Positions 1 through 6,894 of a stretch of DNA of 14,621 nt are shown piece by piece. The position numbers were made by a program, and so were the translations under genes. The stretch covers positions 1-14,621 of the forward strand of contig CAZCBJ010000090.1 of the NCBI GenBank assembly GCA_964496705.1, read 5' to 3'. Source of the DNA: CAZCBJ01 sp964496705. Its GTDB lineage: Bacteria; Chloroflexota; Anaerolineae; Anaerolineales; Anaerolineaceae. The notes below the pieces were generated by a model that saw only the letters and a program-made list of their open reading frames with translations, had not been told where the DNA came from and searched no databases. Numbering within the stretch: position 1 is the first letter of the stretch; each line of letters starts with the position of its first letter.

Positions 1-144
1 ATTCTTCGTCAATTATTGGACCTGGGCATCCCGTTGATCTCGTATGCCCAAGTGCCTCAGACATTGGAGCAGGCTTACCTCATGGCGAACCAACAGAAAT
101 CATTTGGCAAGGATATGATTAAGAATGACAGCTTTCCTGAATGA
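1..144 (+). CDS. ABC transporter ATP-binding protein, C-terminal end only (partial)
   Basis: An open frame runs from the first base to a TGA at 142-144, giving 47 codons of the end of a protein that begins outside the window. The piece includes LISYAQVPQTLEQAYL, which resembles the closing part of ABC-type ATPases, where a serine or threonine followed by LE-x-x-[FY]L is typical. No Walker or signature motif is visible because those lie upstream. It overlaps the start of the permease gene by 20 bp (125-144) in another frame, the usual sign of translational coupling between ATPase and permease of one exporter. The call rests on this weak tail match plus the neighbour, so another protein class is possible. 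Confidence 0.6.
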   Translation: MLRQLLDLGIPLISYAQVPQTLEQAYLMANQQKSFGKDMIKNDSFPE

Positions 145-1546
145 GATCCTGCCAGCGCTTATTATCGCCAAGAGGGAAGTGAAAGATCAATTCCGGGATT
201 GGCGCATCATTTTTCCGATCCTGGGTTTAACCATCTTTTTCCCCTTCTTGATGAATTTCACCGCTGACCAAATGTTGGGTTTCGTGAATAGATATGGCGC
301 CTCAATCATTGGTGAGCGACTGGTTCCATTTCTCCTCATGATCGTCGGTTTCTTCCCAATTTCTGTGTCTCTTGTGATCGCATTGGAAACATTTGTGGGT
401 GAGAAAGAACGAGGCAGCATCGAGCCTTTGTTGAATTCACCGCTAAAAGATTGGCAGCTCTACCTGGGAAAACTGTTATCTGCAACCATTTACCCGCTAT
501 TATCCAGTTATACGGGCATGGGGGTTTATTTGGTTGGACTATTTCTGAATGACATCCCCTGGCCACCTTTTGATGTCCTTGCTTTGATCATCGTGCTGAC
601 CACGGTTCAGGCCTTCGTGATGGTCGCCGGCGCAGTGGTGGTATCTTCGCAGGCAACTTCTGTTCGCGCAGCCAATCTCTTGGCATCATTCATCATTATT
701 CCGGTCGCCCTTCTTGTCCAAGCCGAGAGCTTATTGATGTTCTGGGGAACATATGCGTCGCTTTGGTGGGCGGTTTTCGGGTTGATTGTGCTGGGTGTGC
801 TCATGGCCCGGGTTGGCTTGGCGCATTTTCAGCGCGAAGAATTGTTGGGGCGTGAGATCGATGTGTTGAATGTTCGCTGGATGCTGGCAACGGTGTGGAA
901 TGGCTTCACGGGTGGAGCCACAAGTTTCTGGGAGTGGTATACCAAAATTCTTCCACTTTCCATCCGGCAATTGGCAAAACCGATCATTTTTGTTTTCCTT
1001 ATCATGATCGCCGGCGTGTGGATTGGCCTCTCTCTGGTTGACCGTTTCTATGTCACGCTCGAGGGTGCAACCATACAAGAAATGAACCAACGCTTACAGA
1101 CCTTGGTGAAACTCTGGCCAGTCAGTAATTTCCTGCCTGTTTTGGCAATCTGGTGGCAGAACATACGCGTGATGCTTCTGGGAATGGTTGTGGGATCAAT
1201 TTCATTTGGGATCCTGGGCACCTTACCCGTCCTGGCCACTTCAGCCGCAATAGGATATTTGTTTGGATTATTGACCAGTAATGGTCTGCCGGTGATGAAC
1301 TATATCGCTCTGATAGCCCCTCACGGAATTGTTGAGCTGCCCGCCACGATTATTGCCACAGCCGCTGTGCTGCAGGCTGGTGCAATTCTGGCTACACCTA
1401 CCCCACATCAAACAGTTGGAGAGGTCTGGCTAAGAGCAATCGGCGAATGGATGAAGGTGATGGCCGGCATAGTACTCCCCCTGCTGCTCATCGGCTCCTG
1501 CATCGAGGCCTGGATTACGCCTAGATTGGCACTATGGTTATTTTAG
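125..1546 (+). CDS. ABC-2 type permease fused to a SpoIIM/DUF95-like membrane domain
   Basis: A 473-residue integral membrane protein made of two parts. Residues about 1-235 look like an ABC-2 type permease: a hydrophilic start, several membrane segments, and the motif EKERGSIEPLLNSP at 93-106, which matches the E-K-E-R-G-[TS]-x-E-x-L-L signature of ABC-2 exporter subunits. A hydrophilic stretch (about 234-280) and a membrane segment (286-305) follow. Residues about 335-473 match stage II sporulation protein M (SpoIIM/DUF95): membrane segments, then APHGIVELPATIIA at 398-411 and LPLLLIGSCIEAWITP at 451-466, both hallmark blocks of that family. The start ATG overlaps the ATPase gene by 20 bp and has AAGGA at 109-113. 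With the ATPase it probably forms an ABC exporter. The substrate is unknown, and the SpoIIM part need not imply sporulation because SpoIIM-like proteins occur in non-sporulating bacteria. Confidence 0.85.
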   Translation: MTAFLNEILPALIIAKREVKDQFRDWRIIFPILGLTIFFPFLMNFTADQMLGFVNRYGASIIGERLVPFLLMIVGFFPISVSLVIALETFVGEKERGSIEPLLNSPLKDWQLYLGKLLSATIYPLLSSYTGMGVYLVGLFLNDIPWPPFDVLALIIVLTTVQAFVMVAGAVVVSSQATSVRAANLLASFIIIPVALLVQAESLLMFWGTYASLWWAVFGLIVLGVLMARVGLAHFQREELLGREIDVLNVRWMLATVWNGFTGGATSFWEWYTKILPLSIRQLAKPIIFVFLIMIAGVWIGLSLVDRFYVTLEGATIQEMNQRLQTLVKLWPVSNFLPVLAIWWQNIRVMLLGMVVGSISFGILGTLPVLATSAAIGYLFGLLTSNGLPVMNYIALIAPHGIVELPATIIATAAVLQAGAILATPTPHQTVGEVWLRAIGEWMKVMAGIVLPLLLIGSCIEAWITPRLALWLF

Positions 1547-1558
1547 GTGGTCCGCTGA

Positions 1559-2071
1559 CTACCAGCCTAGCAGAAAAGGCTCCCATTCATCATACTCGGT
1601 CAAATGACGCCCAAAAATATAGAAAGCGGAGCCCGGAGGTTCCTCTGGGGTTCTCAACAAAACCATATTCGCGTCGTAGAGCGTCCGGCCGCCCTTCTTG
1701 TGATTACATCCCGAACAGGACGCAACGACATTAATCCACACATGTTGACCACCCAGATGTCTGGGGATCACATGATCAATGGTCAAATCTGGGGTTTTCT
1801 TACCGCAATATTGGCAAGTGTAATTATCCCGACGAAAAACTTCTCTGCGGGTTAGTTTTAGAATCGGTCGAGGTCTGTGCGCCATTTTCATTAGACGAAT
1901 GACCGAAGGCTTTGGATACTCCGTCTGAATGGTTCGAATAACCCCCCGGCCGTTCATCACCAACATCGCTCTTTCAGCTTGTATTAAACCCAATGCACGC
2001 CGCATATTGCAGACATGGATTGGCTCAAAATTAGCGTTCAAAACCAGAACAGCTTCCAAACCAATGGTCAT
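1559..2071 (-). CDS. HNH endonuclease family protein
   Basis: A 170-residue protein of a widespread bacterial HNH family. An N-terminal domain of about 70 residues, beginning with LVLNANFEPIHVCNMRRAL, precedes the nuclease part. The zinc-binding and catalytic signature is complete: CQYC at 86-89, DHVIPRHLGG with D99 and H100, then CSGCNHKK at 119-126. This is a beta-beta-alpha metal fold expected to nick or cut DNA in the cytoplasm. The physiological role of this family is not established; no methyltransferase or restriction partner lies beside it. It follows the SEDS-PBP gene on the same strand after 50 bp, but that gap holds its own TATAAT eight bases before the ATG and no Shine-Dalgarno, so it can be transcribed separately as a leaderless mRNA. 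It converges on the permease gene with only 12 bp between stop codons. Confidence 0.85.
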   Translation of the reverse strand: MTIGLEAVLVLNANFEPIHVCNMRRALGLIQAERAMLVMNGRGVIRTIQTEYPKPSVIRLMKMAHRPRPILKLTRREVFRRDNYTCQYCGKKTPDLTIDHVIPRHLGGQHVWINVVASCSGCNHKKGGRTLYDANMVLLRTPEEPPGSAFYIFGRHLTEYDEWEPFLLGW

Positions 2072-2079
2072 ATGGGCCG

Positions 2080-2088
2080 ATTATAGCA
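2080..2088 (-). promoter_or_regulatory. Extended -10 promoter for leaderless HNH gene
   Basis: On the minus strand TGC-TATAAT lies at 2088 to 2080: a perfect -10 hexamer with an extended -10 TGn. Eight bases separate TATAAT from the ATG at 2071, so transcription should start within about two bases of the start codon. There is no Shine-Dalgarno in this gap. No convincing -35 box is seen, which fits an extended -10 promoter. The start site is inferred, not measured. Confidence 0.55.
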
Positions 2089-2121
2089 CGGTTCAAAATG
2101 TGATGAATCGCCGGGCACCTA

Positions 2122-4740
2122 TCAAGGAGTCAACGTTGTCAACAGCAACTCTTCTGCGATGTGCGTAGCCCACAACGGGTCGTTCTCTTCCAGAAGAACA
2201 GCAATCGCCAGTGGAATTCCATCCCACGAGGATTGCGTACCACCAATCGCCCAAGTAACCACTTGATTTTCATGATAGGCTAACGCAGTCGCCCGCCACA
2301 GCGGCGTCTTTGGGACCGCCAGAAGAGCCGTGGCTCTCGAAACTCCTGAAACTCGCAATGCCGCATTGTTCTCCTTTGACGGCAGCACGATCCAACCCTG
2401 ATGAGGAGTTTGAACAGCCAGAGTTAAACGAGGAGCCGGGCGGATGCCGCCTGAACTTAATGCCGCAGCAGCCAAAGCCATTTGCAGCGGAGATACCAGG
2501 ACATCTTCCTGCCCAATAAAAGCCAACCGATTATCTCTGAAACCATAAAAGGGCCTATCTGGCGAAAGAGGAAGCGGCAAAGAAGGTTGGTCCAAAAAAC
2601 CCAGGTCACGGTAAATTTGAAGAATATTGCCCAGACCGCTTCTTTTAGCCAACGAAAGTGATGCTCCGGGACATCCCTGGGCGATAAATATCCCCCATCC
2701 TTCGGTAGCCTTGGCTGGGATTGCACAGGGATACACCAAACCATAACGGTAAGCATCCAAGACATTTGGCGCATCTGGTAACGAAGACGACTGACTGAGG
2801 TAATCAGCCAGTACAAAGGGGCCAATCGAACTGCCAATTGGATATTGCCCTTGCACAGCCCGGTTGATCAACGGTGAGTCAGGATCATTCATCCATTGGT
2901 TGAAATAGGTATCAATTTGGTTCGCATCATAATATGGATGGGATGCAATGACGTAAATTTCACCGGTTGAAGCATTGATCATGACCACCGATCCTTTCCG
3001 CTCTCCAAGTAGATCGTCCGCCTTCTGCTGCAAATCAAGATGAACTGCAAGGCGTAAATCCAGGCCAGGTGGTGGTTGAGAATACAACAATTCCTGCAAA
3101 AAAACTTTAGATGTAGGCACTCCCTGTAACCCACGTAAGTAGGGCTGCATGCTATCTTCCAGCCCGGTCAAGCCATACCTTGGATGAGCATAACCGATCG
3201 TATTGCTCATTGGCACATATTGCAATTGTCGCACATATGATCCCGATTGGCCCAAGGATTGTGCGATCAAGATGTTGTTTCGATCAAGTATCGAACCGCG
3301 TTTTACATATACATCGGCGATATACCTGCGAGGGTTGTCTGATCTAGCCAATAAATCTTCCCGCCGGATGAATCCCCACCAAAAGCTGACCGCCAGAATG
3401 GCTGCCAATCCTCCCAAAAATATTGTGCTGACGATTTGGTACCGCCGATCTGTATCAAGACGCACTGGCTCCTGTATCGAATTGCTGATCAACAATAATA
3501 ATAATACAGCGATGATAGTAACTATCAAAGACGAACCACCATAGGACAACAGAGGAAAAGTCACGCCTGTAAGCGGGAGCAAACGTATGTTACCGCCAAT
3601 GATCAGGATGGATTGTCCGATGAGTAAAATCGTCACACCACTGGCCAGCAATCGTTGATAGACACTTGAAGCTTTCAGAGCGATCCTGATTCCGGTAGAA
3701 AATAGAATTCCCAACAAGATCACCAGAACAGAAACACCTATCAAGCCGCTTTCCTCAGCTATCGCGGTGAAGATGAAATCTGATTGGGCAACAGGCACCA
3801 CCCTTGGACTTCCCAATCCGATACCGCTGCCCATTAAACCACCTGCCGCAACCGCTTGTAATGACTGAACAATTTGATAGCCCCTTCCCTCAGGGTCGTC
3901 CCAGGGAAAAAGCCAGATACTCAACCTGTCTTGAGCGACCTGCATGGTGTAATAAGCCACCGCACCGGCAACCAGGATCAGAATAGCACTGATAACCAAG
4001 ATCGCTTTACGACCGCTGGCCAGATACGCCAAAAAGGTGTAAATGAACACAAATAGAAACGCTGTTCCAATGTCCCTTTGCACCACTAGCAGGACCAAAG
4101 CTGCGCCTGCCAATAGCAGTGTTGGGGTCATTAACTGGATGAATGTCAAATTTCCCTGTCGAGATCTGGAAAAATAGGCAGCCAGGTAAACAACCAAAAG
4201 GAGTTTTAAAAACTCCGTGGGTTGTACAAATATGCCGCAGCATCCCAACCACTGCCGTGGGCCAACCCCTCCAGGATACGTGCCGAAAATACTGGTTAGC
4301 GCGGTCAGAGCTAATCCGACAACCAGCCAGATGTATTTATACCGTTGTAAGAATTTCAACAGGTCAGGAAATTTAATTCCCAACCATAAAACCCCGAGCC
4401 CAAGCAGCAGCCACAGGCTTTGTCGGAAACCATAATAGTTTTCGAGACGATAAAGCGTGAGTAAACCCCAACCACTCAACACAGCGGTCACTGGTATCAG
4501 ATAAGGGTTGCGATCAGGCAATAGATGTCGAGCCTGGCGTACGACAAGATAATATCCAATACACCAAATAGCCACACCCACCCAGTGCTGCCAGCGTAAT
4601 GCCGTCTGCCAGGAATGGGTGCGAATGACCGGAGAAAAAGTCAAAATCACTGCATTTAAAAAGACGATGGAATACGCCAGAATGAGCAGGCGTCTCTCAA
4701 CATGCTTCTCAGGCATCCACTGATCGGAAATAAAAGCCAT
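2122..4740 (-). CDS. SEDS glycosyltransferase (RodA/FtsW) fused to a degenerate class B PBP domain
   Basis: An 872-residue fusion. Residues about 15-420 are a multi-pass SEDS peptidoglycan polymerase with its conserved blocks: FVQPTEFLKL (171-180), VQRDIGTAFLF (220-230), the extracellular loop WDDPEGRGYQ (280-289) with the presumed catalytic aspartate, and TFPLLSYGGSS (394-404). Membrane segment 435-456 then leads to a class B penicillin-binding protein: RGSILDRN (481-488), GLTGLED (523-529), NRAVQGQYPIGSS (626-638) and a GQEDVLVSPLQMA block (743-755). The three transpeptidase motifs are lost: SxxK is SSIG (637-640, Ser kept, Lys replaced by Gly), SxN is GCP (689-691), and no KTG exists where expected (about 808-820). 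I infer active glycan polymerisation with a structural or regulatory PBP half. The domain pattern is closest to RodA plus PbpA. It starts 2 bp after the mtnP stop without a clear Shine-Dalgarno, so it probably depends on translational coupling. Confidence 0.9.
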   Translation of the reverse strand: MAFISDQWMPEKHVERRLLILAYSIVFLNAVILTFSPVIRTHSWQTALRWQHWVGVAIWCIGYYLVVRQARHLLPDRNPYLIPVTAVLSGWGLLTLYRLENYYGFRQSLWLLLGLGVLWLGIKFPDLLKFLQRYKYIWLVVGLALTALTSIFGTYPGGVGPRQWLGCCGIFVQPTEFLKLLLVVYLAAYFSRSRQGNLTFIQLMTPTLLLAGAALVLLVVQRDIGTAFLFVFIYTFLAYLASGRKAILVISAILILVAGAVAYYTMQVAQDRLSIWLFPWDDPEGRGYQIVQSLQAVAAGGLMGSGIGLGSPRVVPVAQSDFIFTAIAEESGLIGVSVLVILLGILFSTGIRIALKASSVYQRLLASGVTILLIGQSILIIGGNIRLLPLTGVTFPLLSYGGSSLIVTIIAVLLLLLISNSIQEPVRLDTDRRYQIVSTIFLGGLAAILAVSFWWGFIRREDLLARSDNPRRYIADVYVKRGSILDRNNILIAQSLGQSGSYVRQLQYVPMSNTIGYAHPRYGLTGLEDSMQPYLRGLQGVPTSKVFLQELLYSQPPPGLDLRLAVHLDLQQKADDLLGERKGSVVMINASTGEIYVIASHPYYDANQIDTYFNQWMNDPDSPLINRAVQGQYPIGSSIGPFVLADYLSQSSSLPDAPNVLDAYRYGLVYPCAIPAKATEGWGIFIAQGCPGASLSLAKRSGLGNILQIYRDLGFLDQPSLPLPLSPDRPFYGFRDNRLAFIGQEDVLVSPLQMALAAAALSSGGIRPAPRLTLAVQTPHQGWIVLPSKENNAALRVSGVSRATALLAVPKTPLWRATALAYHENQVVTWAIGGTQSSWDGIPLAIAVLLEENDPLWATHIAEELLLTTLTP

Positions 4741-4742
4741 GA

Positions 4743-5609
4743 CTAAGGCAGGTATTTTTTAACCAGTAAATCCAATTTTTGCCTGATGGAAGGAGGGATC
4801 ACATCCGGGCGTGTGATGATGGCATCTGCCAGAGCACTTTGACATTGACACACATGGTCAACCGGTAGTTGCTCAACCAGAGTCTGAATGGCCTGTTGCG
4901 CGATCTCAGTGTTATGGTGCAGCACCCGGATCACCCTTTCAACCGTTACAGGCTCCTCACTGACATGCCACACGTCATAATCTGTGACATGCGCCATGGT
5001 CGTATAACACATCTCAGCTTCACGCGCCAGGAAAACTTCAGGGCTCGCAGTCATACCGATGATCGACATGCCCCAGGTGCGATAAGCATTTGACTCAGCT
5101 TTTGTTGAAAAGCGTGGCCCTTCAATCGTAATTACTGTGCCTCCTCGATGAGCAATGGCACTTTGAGCCAAAACCGCCTGATGAACCATTTCACTTAATT
5201 CAGCACAAAAAGGGTCAGCCACGCTGATATGCGCGACCACTCCATCCCCAAAAAAAGTTCGCTCTCGCTGATGGGTAAAATCGAACACCTGGTCTGGAAT
5301 AACAATATGACCAGGCGCGTAATCCGCCCGCAGGGAACCACATGCACTGATGCTGACAACCTTGTTCACCCCCAGAGATTTCAGGGCATAGATATTGGCG
5401 CGGTAATTAACTTCACCAGGCGTGATAAAATGGCCAATCCCATGCCTGGCAAGAAAGGCAATAGGCTTTCCCTTCAAACTGCCAAAGGTAATGGGTGAGC
5501 TTGGCTTGCCAAAGGGAGTATCCACTTCAACCGTTCGAACATCTTGAAGTCCTGGCATATTGTATAACCCAGAACCTCCAATCACTGCAAGAATGGGATT
5601 TAATTCCAT
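4743..5609 (-). CDS. mtnP: S-methyl-5'-thioadenosine phosphorylase
   Basis: A 288-residue cytoplasmic enzyme of the usual family length. It cleaves 5'-methylthioadenosine, the by-product of polyamine and related synthesis, with phosphate to adenine and 5-methylthioribose-1-phosphate, feeding methionine and purine salvage. Visible motifs: GGSG (11-14) and RHG (55-57) for phosphate binding, SACGSL (88-93), EGPRFST (163-169), GMTASPE (185-191) and the TDYD (209-212) whose aspartates favour adenine over guanine bases. These separate it from purine nucleoside phosphorylase, although inosine or adenosine activity cannot be excluded. The start ATG has AGAGGT six bases or fewer upstream, and a GATAAT at 5640-5645 is a possible -10. 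It is the first gene of a minus-strand unit with the SEDS-PBP fusion 2 bp downstream. No other methionine salvage gene is present in the window. Confidence 0.93.
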   Translation of the reverse strand: MELNPILAVIGGSGLYNMPGLQDVRTVEVDTPFGKPSSPITFGSLKGKPIAFLARHGIGHFITPGEVNYRANIYALKSLGVNKVVSISACGSLRADYAPGHIVIPDQVFDFTHQRERTFFGDGVVAHISVADPFCAELSEMVHQAVLAQSAIAHRGGTVITIEGPRFSTKAESNAYRTWGMSIIGMTASPEVFLAREAEMCYTTMAHVTDYDVWHVSEEPVTVERVIRVLHHNTEIAQQAIQTLVEQLPVDHVCQCQSALADAIITRPDVIPPSIRQKLDLLVKKYLP

Positions 5610-5658
5610 TTTTACCTCTTAATCTACCAATTTCCGAGAATTATCTTATTTATGCAAG

Positions 5659-5664
5659 TATAAT
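5659..5664 (+). promoter_or_regulatory. TATAAT -10 box for leaderless methyltransferase gene
   Basis: A perfect TATAAT lies seven bases before the ATG at 5672, placing the expected transcription start at or within one base of the start codon. No Shine-Dalgarno is present. The 62-bp gap to the divergent mtnP start also holds a possible mtnP -10 (GATAAT on the minus strand, 5640-5645), so the two promoters would lie back to back. No good -35 is visible for either. Confidence 0.5.
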
Positions 5665-5671
5665 TCGGGCG

Positions 5672-6466
5672 ATGAATCCAGAAAAGCCTCCAAAATTAAT
5701 ATCAAGTTACGATCCTCAATATTTTACCCCACTGTTTGAGGCAGAAGAACGCCACTTCTGGTTTCGGTCTCGCAATCGTGTCATTTCCATCCTTCTTCGT
5801 CGTTTTCTGGGCACCAACCTGAAAAGCCCAAAATTACTGGAGATTGGCTGCGGGAACGGAAACGTACTTCGCCACCTTTCCGAAAATATGCCTAATCTCG
5901 AAATTTTTGGGATGGATTTGTTTGCGAACGGGCTCAGACATGCTCAGTTTAGGGTCGGTTGTTGCCTGGTTCAAGCAGATATTCAACATCCTCCATTTCA
6001 TCAGCAATTTGACGCAGTTGGATTATTTGATGTGATTGAGCATCTTGATAATGACCTTGAAATTCTTGTGGAAATTCGGAATCTACTTAAACCGGGCGGG
6101 AAAGTGTTCATCACTGTGCCTGCATTCACCAGCCTGTGGAGCTACTTTGACGAAGCCAGCCATCATGTCAGGCGTTATTCAAAGACGCAATTGATCGACA
6201 AATTGCAGCAAAGCGGATTTCGATCACTGTACATCAGCCATACCATGATGTTGCTTTTCCCTATGGTCTGGCTGCAACGGAAAATCGCCATATCCAAGCC
6301 AAAATCAGAAGACGAGATCGCCCAAAAGGCTTTGGGTGAATTGCGGATAGTGCCCGTCATCAACCCGATAATCACAGCCTTGCTTGGCTTGGAAGCCGCC
6401 TGGATCGCCAAAGGTTACCATTTACCTTTTGGAACGTCACTGGTCGCAATTGCCGAAAAAGAATAA
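5672..6466 (+). CDS. Class I SAM-dependent methyltransferase
   Basis: A 264-residue methyltransferase of the Methyltransf_11/23 type. Motif I is LLEIGCGNG (55-63), the acidic residue that binds the SAM ribose is D82, a post-II aspartate is D103 in VQADI, and the FDVIEHLDND block (119-128) and LKPGGKVFITVPA (139-151) complete the Rossmann core. The N-terminal block with HFWFRSRN (28-35) and the later DEASHHVRRYSKTQL (160-174) are common in methyltransferases of envelope glycan or lipid clusters. A hydrophobic helix at 189-201 may dock to the membrane. The substrate cannot be told. The open frame extends upstream to 5495 inside mtnP, but that part has no homology-like character; ATG 5672 fits the -10 box at 5659 and makes a leaderless mRNA. 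It stands alone on its strand and converges on the FHA genes with 11 bp between stops. Confidence 0.85.
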   Translation: MNPEKPPKLISSYDPQYFTPLFEAEERHFWFRSRNRVISILLRRFLGTNLKSPKLLEIGCGNGNVLRHLSENMPNLEIFGMDLFANGLRHAQFRVGCCLVQADIQHPPFHQQFDAVGLFDVIEHLDNDLEILVEIRNLLKPGGKVFITVPAFTSLWSYFDEASHHVRRYSKTQLIDKLQQSGFRSLYISHTMMLLFPMVWLQRKIAISKPKSEDEIAQKALGELRIVPVINPIITALLGLEAAWIAKGYHLPFGTSLVAIAEKE

Positions 6467-6494
6467 ATGTGACCGTTTCACTTGAAGGTCACAT
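6452..6494 (-). terminator. Rho-independent terminator of the FHA operon
   Basis: ATGTGACC at 6467-6474 and GGTCACAT at 6487-6494 form a perfect 8-bp stem around a 12-base loop in the gap between the convergent methyltransferase and FHA genes. Read on the minus strand, the stem is followed by TTTATTCTTTTT, a good U-tract, so it should end the FHA transcript. On the plus strand no T-run follows. The stem includes the last codons of the downstream FHA gene, and the U-tract lies in the end of the methyltransferase gene. Confidence 0.65.
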
Positions 6495-6894
6495 CAAAGC
6501 TGACTTTCGCACACCTGACTTCATCGCCTGACAAAAGCACGACAGGCGCGTCAACCTTTTCGTCATTTAAATAAGTCCCATTGGTGGATTGCAAGTCCTC
6601 AATCCACCACTGGTTTTGAGAAAACTTTAATCTGGCATGGCGGATTGAAACGGTGTCGTTTGATAGGCATAAATCGCATCCCCCTTCGCGTCCAATGATA
6701 ATTTCTACCAATCCAAATTCCTTGGTTTCGCCCGTATCATGAACATAAATACTTACGCGGGGGATCTTTTGTTGGATGATCATACGAGATTGAATGCGCA
6801 GATCCTGCCACAATGTGAACAATGCCCAACCCACAAATGCTAAGAGCGCTGCCACTAGTAACAATCGTAAAATAAAAACGATGACTGCGCTCAT
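6478..6894 (-). CDS. Membrane-anchored FHA-domain protein (FhaB/FipA-like)
   Basis: A 138-residue protein with one N-terminal membrane helix (about 4-28), a linker, and one forkhead-associated domain (about 60-130). FHA domains bind phosphothreonine peptides. The binding residues are all present: GR at 68-69, S83 and H86 in SIRH, and STNGTYLN at 103-110. Size and architecture match FhaB (FipA) of Actinobacteria, which links Ser/Thr kinase signalling to cell division and wall synthesis. The family comparison is established; a role here is inferred from the nearby RodA-like gene. Its ATG overlaps the stop of the upstream FHA gene (ATGA, 4 bp), so the two are translationally coupled. No kinase gene is in the window to supply its ligand. 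Confidence 0.87.
   Translation of the reverse strand: MSAVIVFILRLLLVAALLAFVGWALFTLWQDLRIQSRMIIQQKIPRVSIYVHDTGETKEFGLVEIIIGREGGCDLCLSNDTVSIRHARLKFSQNQWWIEDLQSTNGTYLNDEKVDAPVVLLSGDEVRCAKVSFDVTFK

Noticed and set aside
1545..1568. Hairpin between the permease and HNH stop codons
   Set aside because: A bulged 7-bp stem can be drawn (AGG-TGGT with ACCA-G-CCT), but neither strand has a U-tract after it.
2700..2780. SLAK at residues 696-699 of the fusion as a relocated SxxK motif
   Set aside because: It lies after the position of the SxN motif and aligns with the helix that follows SCN in normal PBPs, so it is a chance match.
4007..4435. Several open frames on both strands inside the SEDS, ileS and other long genes
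   Set aside because: They are shadows of well-supported coding genes, with no recognisable domain and no separate start signals.
5495..5671. Upstream extension of the methyltransferase frame (59 more codons)
   Set aside because: It runs antisense through the start of mtnP, has no family-like content, and the ATG at 5672 agrees with the -10 box and with the usual N-terminus of such enzymes.
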